From: Vandiemenella viatica
Lineage: Eukaryota; Arthropoda; Insecta; Orthoptera; Morabidae
Direction of reading: 5' to 3'
Assembly (NCBI GenBank): GCA_031002005.1
Contig: CM061920.1
Coordinates: 118,410,095 to 118,474,094 of the forward strand
DNA length: 64,000 nt
Shown here: piece by piece, positions 52,441 through 62,834 of the stretch
Position numbering within the stretch: the first letter of the stretch is position 1
How the letters are laid out: each line of letters begins with the position of its first letter
The notes under the pieces: model-generated
Database searches by the model: none
Told to the model about the DNA's origin: nothing
The model's input: only the letters and a program-made list of their open reading frames with translations
Position numbers and translations under genes: made by a program

Positions 52441-53835
52441 TATCATTATTCTTTGCTTTGATTATTTCATACACATTTTAATGTATTTGAAAATCTTAAG
52501 TTTTTTATAATAAAAAGTGAATGTCATATTACATCTTAAAATTCTTAAATTATTATTATTTATATTATATATTCTGGCATTAAAATATCATTTAATGAAT
52601 TAAAAACAATAAGAGGGTAATGTTACATAAAAAGGCTAATTTAATAATTTAAGTTTGTTAGAATTATGTAGGCCTACCTTGGTATAAATAGCCTAGAAAT
52701 AGTAGCCTATGCTTTTCACCTCACTACTGTGTATTGTGGTAGTCAAATATTTTTTTTTTATACAAGAACCCATTGAGATCCCATCTTGAAATTTTGCATG
52801 CATGTAGTCAGACTGGACAAGACATATAATTTTTATAAAAAAATCCGAGGGTACGTATTTTGGAAATTCAAAAAAAAAATATTTTGTAATTTTTAAAAAT
52901 TTTCAGAATTAGGTAGCATAGTCATGTTACATATCAAATTGAAGGGAATTCTTAGAGGAAAACAATGGTGCAAGGTCGAGTTCTCTAGGTAGTATAGTTT
53001 TTGAGCTACAGCGTTTTAAAACAATCATAAATCGATCAAAAACAGTCTTTTTGGAATTTTAAACCCTTGAAACTCAAAACAAAAGTCAGAAAAATTTGAA
53101 ATTTCAAATTTAAACTAGTGTTGGTGGTACATTACCTGAAAAAAAATTCATCCAAATCTGAGAGGTCAAGGTTCAGACTGTTAGTTGATTTGACATGGAA
53201 TGACCCCAATACAGTTATTGATATGGTCGATTCTATGAAATATTTGGGAGTAACAGTACAAAGGAACATGAAATGGGAATACACATTAATTCGTTAATAG
53301 GTAGAGCAAATTCTAGGCTGCGATTCATAGGTCAAATCTTAAAAAATTGTAATGAACAAACAAAGGAGATAGCGTACAAATCTCTTGTGCGTCCACATCT
53401 GGATTATTGGTGCAATTTGGGACCCGTTTCGTAAGGGGTTGATCGAAAGGGGTAGAGAAAGTACAGAGAGAGCCGCTCGATTCGTGACCGCTTGCTACAG
53501 TCCTTATGAAAGCGTCACAGAAATGATTAGTAGACTAGGTTGGGAGTCTCTGGTAGATAGACGACACATGTTTCATTTAAACTTATTGGTAAACATGCGT
53601 ACTTCCACTTTAACTTTTGAGTGTAGTGAAATACATCTTCCCACCAATTTGAGTCGGTAGGACAGGAAAGATAAAATTAGAGAAGTAAGGTGCCGGACTG
53701 ATTCTTATATGAATTATTTTTTCCCTCGTACCATTAGGGATTGGAATGCACAGCAAATAGATTAGCTTTGGTGCTGAGCACCCTCTGCCACCCACAATTT
53801 TGTGAATTGCAGAGTATATATGTAGATGTACTAAA

Positions 53836-54010
53836 GGAACAAGAATTACTGCCTTGAAGTCCTAAGGAAATCATTGATATGAAGCTCGCACTTATTACCT
53901 CATATGACGTGACGCGTAGTTTTTCTGCATTCAAGAGAATTTTAACGGAAGAGAGAAGAGGTTTACTCCTGAAAATCTGTCAAAATATTTCATTGCTCAG
54001 TGTCATATTA
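53836..54010 (+). pseudogene. hAT-D transposase, C-terminal part
   Basis: Continues the frame of 48791-49576 after the LINE: KEQELLP, a stop, SPKEIIDMKLALITSYDVTR, then SFSAFKRILTEERRGLL, matching the S-V-x-V-E-R-S-F-S-x-F-K-x-I-L-x-x-x-R-R block of the hAT dimerisation region. A frame change leads to LSKYFIAQCHIRSF, the family's usual ending (M-x-x-Y-x-V-x-x-C-N). Confidence 0.75.
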
Positions 54011-54335
54011 GAAGTTTTAAATGAGTGGTTTACAATCCACAATAAAGACAAAGGGTTTTGAACATAATAATGGTTTAAGTCACGTTTTAATGTGAACGAG
54101 GAATGTCATGTTAGAAGTTTTTAAGGAGTACTTGACAATAAAGTCGCAACATTTTTGACACTGTGGCAGTATATATTGCATGTTTTAAATTTTGTTTCCC
54201 TTAAAAATGTATAAATTCCTAAATCAGAATTTAAAACCTATAAAAGCCTAAAACGTGAATTGAAAAAACCTAAATTTGATTTTGTAGATCCTAAAAATCC
54301 GGGGCTTAGTCATTAATATTGTTTATTACCTTATC
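54011..54335. other. 3' region of hAT-D
   Basis: AT-rich sequence ending with repeated CCTAAA/GCCTAAAA words and CCTAAAAATCCGGGGCTTAG near 54295. That last word may be the decayed terminus of hAT-D. Confidence 0.4.
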
Positions 54336-55110
54336 ATATATGTTATTTCTGTAAGTTTTTTTGTCATAAGCCATTATCTCCCTTCATACCTTACTGAAAT
54401 CGATAAATGTGGTATCATTTTAAAAATTAAGGTGTCCGCTTTGATCATATCATATTTAAGGAAGTGATTTTTTTATCAAATTCGATTATTAAAGGGCAAT
54501 AATATCAATTTTTCAAAAATGCTGTTTTTGTGTTACGAGCCATTTATGTCGGTAGATATCTCACTGAGAGCGTTAAATGGAGTATCATTTTAAGGATTAA
54601 GATCTCCGCTTTGGTGACATCATGTATTAAGACAAAAAAATTCCAGAGTTTGACTCTTAAAGGGAAAAAAGTATCAATATTTCCACAGCGCGTTTTATTG
54701 TCATTGGCCATGTATCTTCCTTTATATCTAACCGATATAGATAAATGAGGTATCAATTTAATTATTAAGGTCTCCACCGTGGTCACATCATATTTTAAGA
54801 AAGGAATTTTTCGGAATTGACTGTTAAAGGGCAAATTATTATTATTATTTCCGTAATATTTTTTTTTTTATTATTCATCATGAGCTGTTTGTTCCCTTGA
54901 TGTCTAACTGAAATAGATAAATGAGCTATCATATTAAAATTTAAGGTCTCTGCTTTGGTCAAATCATATCTTAAGAACGTTTTTTAATTTGATCCCTGAA
55001 GGGCAAAAGTAATAACTGAAAGTTGTGCATGTGAAACAGTTCATATCCAACCGCTTGATAGCAGAAGCACATATCACAGAGATATTAATAAACTGCTTCA
55101 TGGGTGTCAA
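54336..55110 (+). repeat. degenerate ~175-bp tandem repeat
   Basis: Four to five diverged units. Each carries, in order, a GCCATTTATxTCCCTT-like start (54371, 54540, 54708, 54891 and perhaps 55038), an A-TAGATAAATGAGGTATCAT-like block, AAGGTCTCCGCTTTGGTCAC-like block, CATCATATTTTAAGAA and a TTAAAGGGCAAA-like end. Spacing is 168-183 bp, in the range of nucleosome-length satellites. Divergence between units is high. Confidence 0.75.
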
Positions 55111-55419
55111 TTTTTTTATGTACCTATTACTCTAAAGAAATAAACAATTACCTTAATATTTATTGTATTAGCGAAATTTTCGGACTTGTCATCTAATAAT
55201 TATTAACCAGAAGCCTTTTAAAAAAAATACAATTTACTTTGTGTTGTATAATTGCAATATACCACTTGGTCAATTGTAATTAAAACTTCATTTAGTAGTT
55301 GTATCGCATTAGTGATTCTAACGGATATAGCAAAATGTAAAATATTCTGAAAGTTCACTTTATTCGTATTAAATAATACATAAAATTAATATTATGAATT
55401 ATATAAATACAAGTGAGAA
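55111..55419. other. gene-free stretch
   Basis: AT-rich. Nothing recognised. Confidence 0.5.
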
Positions 55420-55659
55420 TTTTTAATAACATATGTACACACTTTATTATTATTCTGCCGCCACAGAAAAATTCTATCACTCTTATCTTGCACAATCCTA
55501 CATCAATGTCATCCTAAGATACAGTAACGCAATACGGCTCGTCAGTATTGCGTTACTATTTCCTGGGATGACATTGATGTACGATTGTGCAAGATAAGAG
55601 TGATAGAATTTTTCAGCGGCAGCCAAGAATAATAATAAAGTGTGTACATATTTTTAATA
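55420..55659. mobile_element. palindromic MITE with 9-bp duplication
   Basis: The element, 55429-55650, is one long hairpin of about 105-bp arms: TATGTACACACTTTATTATT at the left is inverted at the right, as is CTATCACTCTTATCTTGCAC, with an unpaired loop GGCTCGTCA (about 55537) between the GTAACGCAATAC arms. A few small mismatches lie near the outer GCCGCCACA/CAGCGGCAG and the inner CTAAGATA/ATTTCCTG positions. TTTTTAATA flanks it on both sides (55420-55428, 55651-55659), compatible with a hAT- or MULE-like 8-9 bp target duplication. Confidence 0.85.
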
Positions 55660-55857
55660 GAATACAATTAGAAAGCAGCCATAATGAGTTTTGCAACGTG
55701 ATTGCCTTGCCAGGTTGTTAACCCTACACCTGCCCGGCTGTTGAAGTATATTGTGAATGGGTCTCACTCAGAAAATCCATCAGCATGTGCGTAGCCCCCG
55801 TGTTAGATTTTCGGTTGGTAGTTGTTCATTTTTGTTTATTTTATAGGCCTTATGAGA

Positions 55858-55888
<31 letters not shown>

Positions 55889-56405
55889 TTTAAATGCATT
55901 TCTAAGTGAATAATGCAAACAGCAGGCAACAATATCCAAATGATCAGTTATTTCTAGCTTTATACCGATCTTCTAACATTAAATGAAACATCAAATCGAG
56001 CTCGCTAATGATCTTCCAGTACCAGGACCGCTAGGCGACCGCTGCACCATAGGAAGCACCCACTGCGCGGTTGATGTCCGGAGTCAGCCGCTGGCGTTTG
56101 ATGCTGCATAGGAAGTCCACCTTTACTGCTTCGTGTTGTAAACACACAGATTGTGTCGTATATGTGAACATTTCTTCTATTTGTTACAGAACATTTATTC
56201 AATTAAATAAACTGCAGCGAATCGTTGCTTACTCCTAAAACAGTGAATAGTTTTAAGTAGAGGTATATAACTGATGAAGGAAAGTACAGAAAGGACAATT
56301 CATATATTTTCACTCAACAGTATCACAATTTTGATAATAGCAATTGATTGTTAGTTTCATCAGAAAAGTTGCACTTGTATATTATCTCTGTAGTAGTAGT
56401 ACAAA
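55660..56405. other. gene-free stretch with (TG)n and (TA)n
   Basis: A short (TG)n/(TA)n microsatellite lies at about 55857-55890. A GC-richer patch at 56010-56110 has no recognised function. No gene. Confidence 0.5.
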
Positions 56406-57121
56406 ATGGATTGTGAACCAGGTATGAGTATGAACAGGTCTTCTTTGGAATCCTGGTCTGAAGATTTAGAACCTTGGAGGAGAAATCAGTGTTAAGGATC
56501 TTTGAGTTCTTCACAAGAAAGAACGGTTACTGGTCCGCCAGAATCAGGAGATGAACCAGTAATAAATTTTACGTATCTTGCATTGATGGGAGTTGACCCT
56601 GCAAAAAGTGTTGTAATTTCTTCTAGATAACGGGCTTATTTCTAACAACTACTTCTGCCCCAGATGCGAAGAACCTATGAGGTTCACAAATGTCTCTGAT
56701 AAGCGTACACGAGATGGAGTTGCCTGGCGTTGTCAGAAAGACAATGTTTGGTGCTCTATTTGAAAGGGTACATGGTTCGAGAGCTGATTCCACTAATTAC
56801 AAAATATGGAAGGGACAACAGTTTATTCAGATTAATGGGATCCTTAAGGGCGATTGCAAAGTTCTGGTTTCGTTCATGTATCAGTGAATCATAAGCTACA
56901 ATTCAAAGGGTATGAAACTGGTGCATGCACAAACGAAATAGAAGCCCAGTGGTCTGTGATAAAATCCTATATAGAGAAAGGGAAAGAAGGAAGAAGCCAT
57001 TGCAAACTCACCTGATTGAATACTCATGGAGAAAAATTGTTTCAGAGAGCGAATATTTCTTTAGAGCTTTTCTATGTGATGTTGTTCTTGTGTATCCCCA
57101 ATGTAACAGAGATGTTGAGTA
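56406..57121 (+). pseudogene. Merlin/ISXO2-like transposase remnant, catalytic middle deleted
   Basis: From 56406 a broken N-terminus (MDCEPGMSMNRSSLESWSED) is followed by NNYFCPRCEEPMRFTN, a C-x2-C zinc-ribbon half, RTRDGVAWRCQK and KGTWFES, which match the N-terminal zinc ribbon of ISXO2/Merlin transposases. Then a shifted frame reads TTVYSD, FVHVSVNHKLQFKGYETGAC and TNEIEAQWSVIKSYI, the C-terminal 'VNH...F-x-D-P-x-T-G-A-C-T-x-x-I-E-x-x-W' block with the last catalytic Glu. The roughly 100 residues between them, with the first catalytic Asp, are missing. The end reads ANIFL...CDVVLVYPQCNRDVE. Confidence 0.7.
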
Positions 57122-57309
57122 ATTAAAGAATTTTTTTTACCAGTATTCTTCAATTTATTTAAATTAGTGCTCAGTATTTTAGCTTAATCATTTCTTCATT
57201 TTTGCTCCCAATCATGTACCCAAGTGTCTTCCTGTACCCTTCAAAGTTGTAAGTTTCCACTGGACTTTTCTGGTATTAACATGAGTAGTTTTAAAATATT
57301 GTAGACATA
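57122..57309. other. flank of the Merlin-like remnant
   Basis: AT-rich, no feature recognised. No terminal repeat of the Merlin-like element could be placed. Confidence 0.4.
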
Positions 57310-57690
57310 TGAATACCATTTCGTTGTCCCAATGTATTACTTCTTTCACAATATTGTCCCATGTTGTTGTAGTGTATTACTTCATTAAGAATTTTGTTTT
57401 TATATTCGAGACGCGCAATATCACGATATAGAATTAAGTGGATGGGTTCAATTCTAGATGACGATACCTAAAATGATGAAAATTTTACAATTTTAATTTC
57501 AATATATCGCGAATACTGTTTCCTATGTTGTTCTAATGTATTACTTTTTTCAGAATTATATTTTAACTATGCAGCTGGTATCGTGATATAGAATTAAGTG
57601 GATGTGTTAAATTCTAGATGACGATTTCTAAAAGATGAAAATATTACATTTTCATTTTCGTAACGCTACTTCGTGTGCAGTCCCGATGTT
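57310..57690 (+). repeat. two-unit tandem repeat of ~172 bp
   Basis: GATATAGAATTAAGTGGATG, a TTCTAGATGACGAT block and the downstream AAAATxTTAC words occur at about 57420 and again at 57593. The upstream AATGTATTACTT words repeat too. The units differ by a few percent to about 15 percent by eye. Confidence 0.7.
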
Positions 57691-57799
57691 GATACGATAT
57701 GAACAGCTTTAAGATGTTGGTTCACGCAGACTGAATACGTCGCAATGACGTCATATATACCACGTGATATCTGTGTTTACTATGTGAGGCGGTAAGAGG

Positions 57800-58090
57800 T
57801 TGTAGCAGTATCCCCATCTAGAATTAAACCAACAGTGCTACAAAATTAATACAAATCTCTTGAAATGTTGGTCAATTCCTTTGCAGTAATATGTTCTTAA
57901 TGTTTCAGCTTCTTTCAATTGCAAAAAGTCACCCGAAATTTGCAATAGCTAAACATTTTCTATGGCTTAGTAATGCCCTGGCATGTTGAATTAATGGGAT
58001 GCAAATACCACATATAACTTTTGCAAAAAAATCTGGTCCAGGCTGCAATTCAACCTAACGAAAACTGCTAGGAATAAATAATATACAGAA
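57800..58090 (-). mobile_element. Helitron-related module, copy in minus orientation
   Basis: Matches 61500-61960 in reverse: CTAGAATTAAACCAACAGTG, CTACAAAATTAATACAAAT and TTGAAATGTTGGTCAATTCC each have an inverted partner there, in the same order. The block CTGGTCCAGGCTGCAATTCA with ACCTAAC is the reverse of the GTTAGGT...CCTGGACCAG core found in the Helitron at 36433-38147. No TC or CTAG ends were found, so it is a fragment. Confidence 0.6.
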
Positions 58091-58499
58091 CTTGATGAGG
58101 TAACAGTAAAACTCTGGCTTCAAGGGTTTGAATCCTCATCTGACCATTGTAAGCGAAAACATATGAATTTTTTTTAAAAGTAATTTTTATTAATTAAAAG
58201 GGAAAAAGTTTCCTAGTTAATTTTTTGCTTTAAGAAAAATGTTATGAAGTAATATCTAGGGCTATTCAAATAATAGCTGTGTGCAATGATCTGTGGAATT
58301 TTCAGAAAAGTTTTAGAGGAATTGTTGGGAAGAAAAGCAGAATTGAACAAGAGCTAGTTAAGAGGTAACTGGAAGTGAAATTGGTTTATGATTGTGATTG
58401 TTTGATGTGTAATGGTTATTAAGAGAATGGTGCTTTGAATAAAAGTTTATTTCCTAAAGGCAATGAGGAATAAAACTAATCATTTAAAACCTTATACCA
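58091..58499. other. gene-free stretch
   Basis: AT-rich. Nothing recognised. Confidence 0.5.
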
Positions 58500-58682
58500 T
58501 CCAGGTTTTCCATGGTATCCCCAATAATTTCAGGCGAATGCCGGGATGGTTCCTTCAAGTGGCTATGGCTGGATTCCTTCCCTTTCGTTGCCCCCAGTTT
58601 TTCCCATTCCTAACTACCTTGACATCGAGAAGGCATAAAGACATAAATGAAAAGAAAGAAAATGAAACAGTTTAGGTTGATA
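58500..58682 (+). repeat. SINE tail fragment (family 1)
   Basis: CCATCCAGGTTTTCCATGGT, AATGCCGGGATGGTTCCTTC and TTCGTTGCCCCCAG match the body of the family-1 SINE. The tRNA head is missing. The tail ends in A-rich GAAAAGAAAGAAAATGAAAC. Confidence 0.7.
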
Positions 58683-58741
58683 AGATCAGGTCTATCAGGA
58701 ACACAATTCTGCTAATATTCTTCCGTGCTGACTAATAACGT

Positions 58742-59574
58742 CATAATAGTGCGGTTGTCAATAGCAAGATGTTTTATTTTAAAATAATAAATAGGTTGTA
58801 ATACACACTGGACCATTATTTAAAAGCAATAACATGATTGTAATGAACCTTGGACCAGCATAACACTGCTAAAACTTCTTCAGAAAGTATTTGTGGTGGT
58901 ATCTTTGACTACAGTATTGTAAGACACAGAATCATGATGTCAGGGCGTAGCCGATAGTGGGGGTTGGTATCGGATACTTCACCTTAACCAGTTGTCTTCC
59001 AAAATATTCTAAGTCCAAAGGAAAGTTCTGTAACCGTGTTGAAATACTTATGCTAACTGTTAAAATTGACCACAGTCGCCACTTACAGTTTTAAACCTCC
59101 TGCAAGAAAGGTACTATTGTATAAATGAAAGTCACAAGTTGAATCACTGGATTATATTCTCAAAATTTTTCACGTAAATATTACAAGTCACAGTTAGCAA
59201 GGCAATCGGATATAAACGTTCACCAAAGATCACAGGTTGAGAAACAGGAGCAAGAACCGCAAGAAAGAACCCCCAAAACTGAATTGAAATTTACATCACT
59301 TGGCTAGAACTGTTCGTCTGAATGTTCCAACATGGCTGCCGTAAAGCGTGCGCCCTTCCATATAGACTCGTTTCCCTCCTAGCTTGCCATGACGTCAGAG
59401 TTTCCCACCATCCACCGCTCTCCAAACAGCGCCCAGCACGAACGTGCTCTCGCCACCGAGTTGTAACTAAGACTGAAGACCAAGCGCATTAATGTCCCTG
59501 GCCACTTCACTTATATAGGCTTGCCTGACGTGAGGCCGTGTTACTACAGTGTGCATCCGAGCTGCTACACATAA
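58742..59574 (-). mobile_element. LTR-like block (possible solo LTR)
   Basis: On the minus strand it starts TGTAGCAGCTCGGATGCACA (59569), has a TATA box CCTATATAAGTG about 60 bp in, then a GC-richer stretch with TTGGTCTTCAGTCTTAG. It ends in an AT-rich part with AATAAAACATC about 20 bases before about 58747. This TATA, GC-rich leader, AATAAA order fits a solo LTR. CATAA occurs at both proposed flanks (58742-58746 and 59570-59574), but the ends would be TG...TA rather than TG...CA, so the limits are tentative. It could instead be a host promoter-like region. Confidence 0.4.
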
Positions 59575-59579
59575 CCTTA

Positions 59580-61499
59580 CGTTTAACCTAATAACTTTTT
59601 TTTTATATATGTTTAATCTCAGTGAGGAAATGGCAAAGTTATGGGCGTTACGAGTTGAAGTGTTTAGTGTCCGAATATCGCGTCAATTGTGTCTCTCAGA
59701 AGAATTGTCAAAATGGTGATTTTCCGAAGTCTTACGGCGTTGTCAACGTTCGGTTACCCTTTTAAATTGGCTTTAATTATTAACTCGAAATTAGGCTTAA
59801 AATATTATTTCCAATTTTAGTATCTCCAAAATATCAACTTTGTTTAAATCCGTTGAGTTATGGTAAAACCAGTAATTTCTAACAATCAGTTGTAATTATT
59901 ATTTATGTTTTATGGTATAACTCTGAAGTTTTATGGATTATCAAGCCGGAAAAATTATCAATGTGTAGCCTAAATTAAACTGCGTATTTTAAGAGTTTAT
60001 TTCATCTTTGTAAGTGCCGTATCTGAGACACAATAAATTGTTTAGTTATTTACACGTGGGTTGTTACAGAGTGTTTAGAAAATTCATAACATCGGTTCTA
60101 TGGCTTTAAATGACGTGGAATTAATGTGTAGGAAGCTAAAAGAATGGATTTTTAAGATTATCTACTTTTTAACCCGGAATTAAAGTAGGCTTTTGAATAA
60201 TAAAATGTTGAAGTTGGGTGTTCTATTTTACGTGTTCAGATTATGTTTAAAAAATACTTAGAGTGTTGGAAACTACCAGATTTACTTGAATTTACTTCTC
60301 TTTATGGCTGTTTTAATTTATTAGCTACTTTATACTGTGTGACTGTGTTTAAAATCAGTGAAAAAGTATATAATGTGTGCAGTGTCTGTAGAAAGTCACT
60401 TCAAAATTGGATTACCAGACAGAAGGTCAGTAAAATGTCTATAAATGTGTTTAGAAATTAATTATGTGTGTTTACTATCATTTACATGCTCTTAGCGCTT
60501 TTGAAATGGTTTATAAGTGTTAGAATTAATTCCGAAAAGTTGAACAATTTTATCGGTTTACCGGTGTCTGTTTCTTCACCGATATTTCATATTTTACGGA
60601 CTGAAACTGCTTAAAACCTATTAAAACTGATAGATTAGTTTATTTCCTTTATATTTGTCTACTTTTTAATCCTGAAATTACTTAAAAGACCTAAAATTGT
60701 TTATGTGAACTATTTAGGAAAATGTGTGTTCAAACTTCTTCATAATTACTTCTTGTGATTATTAAATGCTTGAAAACTATTAGAAACCTGTTAATTATCC
60801 TACTAAACCGTCTCAGGCATTATTCTCTTTACTTTTAGAGCTTTAAAATGGTCAAATTCCATCACAATGAGTTATTTTCATACTGCTTCATCTACTATTC
60901 AATCATCCAGTTTATTTCTTTAAAATCCTACTAGACTATATTTAACTGTGAAGTTATGTTCATGGTAGGTCTAGGCCTGAATATTATTAGTATTTTATAC
61001 CCTTTCCTGGATAAAAATCCCTTTAGAAATACCAAAACTGGTATATGTCAAGCTATATGGTTAGGTTTACTCTATATCGAAATTATGTTTATCTTTGGAA
61101 TAAAGCTTATTAGCCATGATGAAAGGTTTATTTAGGCAATATATTTACTATTCTATACCATTTGCTTCTTTTAAATTCGTTTAGAATATCTTTCTGATTA
61201 ATGTTAGGATCTGTTATTGAAAGTTTACTTTTACGTGAAATAACCTATTTCCTGCTGGAATATCAAGGCTTTATGACAATTTATAGTTTATTTATGTTGT
61301 CTATGTGTTATTTATTCCCTTTACTATCCTAGAAGTGTTGTTAACTCGACTTAAACTGTGGTATCGTGTACTGAAGTTAACCTTAAACTTGACCGGATCT
61401 AAACGAAATATTAAAAATAGAATGAGGGATACCTTACAATGATCTTCAGTAATCCTGATATGATGCCTGTAGCAACCATGATTTTGGTGAAAAGTGACT
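59580..61499. other. long gene-free AT-rich stretch
   Basis: About 1.9 kb with no coding exon or clear element. Loosely repeated words (CTACTTTTTAACCCGGAATTA near 60165, CTACTTTTTAATCCTGAAATTA near 60659) hint at a very old duplication. A 72-codon frame at 60243-60461 shows no motif. Confidence 0.45.
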
Positions 61500-61965
61500 A
61501 CATTGATTACATTATTGTAGCGGTATCACAATCAATTACCCTTTTGATCTGAAATTTTACATATGTTCCATTACATTAAATGATAAATGACTGCTAGTCA
61601 TGTTTACATGGTTTAATTCTAGATCGAGATACCACTACAATGCTGTAAACACTTTCTGCTAGTACTATTGTCGGTGAAGGGATCATAACAGCCTAAACTG
61701 TAATGTTTCCTTCCTGATGGTTGTAGTTAGGTCGAAATGCGGTCTGGACCAGTAGAAAAAGACAGAGAAATGCAGTGTTAGCAGCCTATCAATTGAACAT
61801 AGCAGCCTTGGAAAATATTTTGGTGTTTTAAGTTTCTTGTGACTTTGCAACAGTGAAAAACTGAAATGTCCAGAACATTACTACAAAGGAATTAACCAAC
61901 ATTTTGAGATATTTGTATTAATTGTGTAGTGCTGTTGGCATAGCGGTATCATGGTCTAGATAAAA
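61500..61965 (+). mobile_element. Helitron-related module, plus orientation
   Basis: Contains GTAGCGGTATCACAATC, GTTTAATTCTAGATCGAGAT, GTAGTTAGGTCGAAATGCGG followed by TCTGGACCAG, and CATAGCGGTATCATGGTCTA. Inverted partners of most of these lie at 57800-58090, and the GTTAGGT...CTGGACCAG core and GTAGCGG word are shared with the Helitron at 36433. Defined termini are absent. Confidence 0.6.
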
Positions 61966-62834
61966 TCCCATTATGTTGAACGAATACACTTTAATGTGCA
62001 ATTGTATTATGAATCTTAAGATTGGTCAGCATCAGTTGCAATAGTATCTACAAATGACCTACTATCATTGGATGTTACAGTATGGCTGCTTGTGATCACT
62101 TGGTATTTGATGTTACTTCAGTTTGTGTGGTGTGGTATGTAGGATATTTGATGCCTATAGAAGAAACATATTCTTAAAAAATATCTGCCAAGAAATGTAT
62201 GTAAAAATTTTCAGGTTGAAATTAACATTTCTTCTTGAGTATGAGTTATTGTTTAGGAGCCATTCATTTACTGTAGGTAAGACACCACTGCTCACATAAC
62301 AATACGTTTATTTTCGTAATAACGCCTCTGCCAGCCCAGCACATTGTCTCCACTATAACATGTCTGCCATCAAATAGTGAATCCTGCATACTTTGAAAAA
62401 TTTCATATGCTGTTTCTTGATCTACCTGCCATATTTATGCGAAATGCACTCTTCTTTCCAAAACTCAAACCTAAGAAACACTTGCAATAAATACAAACAC
62501 ATAATAACACGTATTTGTTGCATGATAACTTGTTTAAATCTGCTCACGTTTGGAAAATTTAAAAAATATTGTTGGCTTTTGGTGAAAGATTTTCTGGTGT
62601 AATATGTTAACTCTTTTGCTGTTGAAGTAATATCAAGTTACATAACGCCAGTGCTGAACAATTTAATGCCGACTTGCAATGGATGTCTCTTTAGTGTAAC
62701 AAACTTCTCACTGATAGCACAATTCCTGCTTGGTATCCGAAGAATGTGCCTGACCCATATATGGTAAATCGTATTATCTTATATGCTAACTTGATTGAAA
62801 TTAAGGTATCGTGTTATAGTTGATCATCATTAAC
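61966..62834. other. gene-free stretch
   Basis: AT-rich. Nothing recognised. Confidence 0.5.

Larger units (their letters stand above)
49608..53210 (-). mobile_element. 3.6-kb DNA transposon with ~630-bp terminal inverted repeats
   Basis: The element proper is 49612-53206, flanked by the 4-bp duplication CAAT (49608-49611 and 53207-53210). Termini are GGGTCATTCCATGTCAAATC on the left and the same word inverted on the right. The inverted repeats run about 49612-50250 and 52582-53206 with high identity. A minus-strand transposase remnant lies between them, itself split by a hAT MITE. A 4-bp duplication and 5'-GGG termini would fit the Sola superfamily, but I could not verify that; the superfamily is left open. 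Confidence 0.85.
49568..53835 (+). mobile_element. LINE 3' fragment inserted in hAT-D, carrying a long-TIR transposon
   Basis: The LINE sequence is 49577-49611 plus 53207-53826, flanked by the duplication TGTACTAAA (49568-49576 and 53827-53835). Rejoined across the inner transposon it reads ELNNTVIDMVDSMKYLGVTV, then IGRANSRLRFIGQILKNC and IAYKSLVRPHLDY: the thumb and C-terminal region of a CR1/Jockey-like RT. The 3' end is TGAATTGCAGAGTATATATG and a short GTAGATGTA tail, a LINE 3' end type I associate with polyneopterans. Only about 650 bp of the LINE inserted (5' truncation). Confidence 0.8.

Noticed and set aside
59580..61499. Long non-coding RNA or regulatory desert
   Set aside because: Nothing in the sequence beyond AT-richness and weak repeated words supports such a call.
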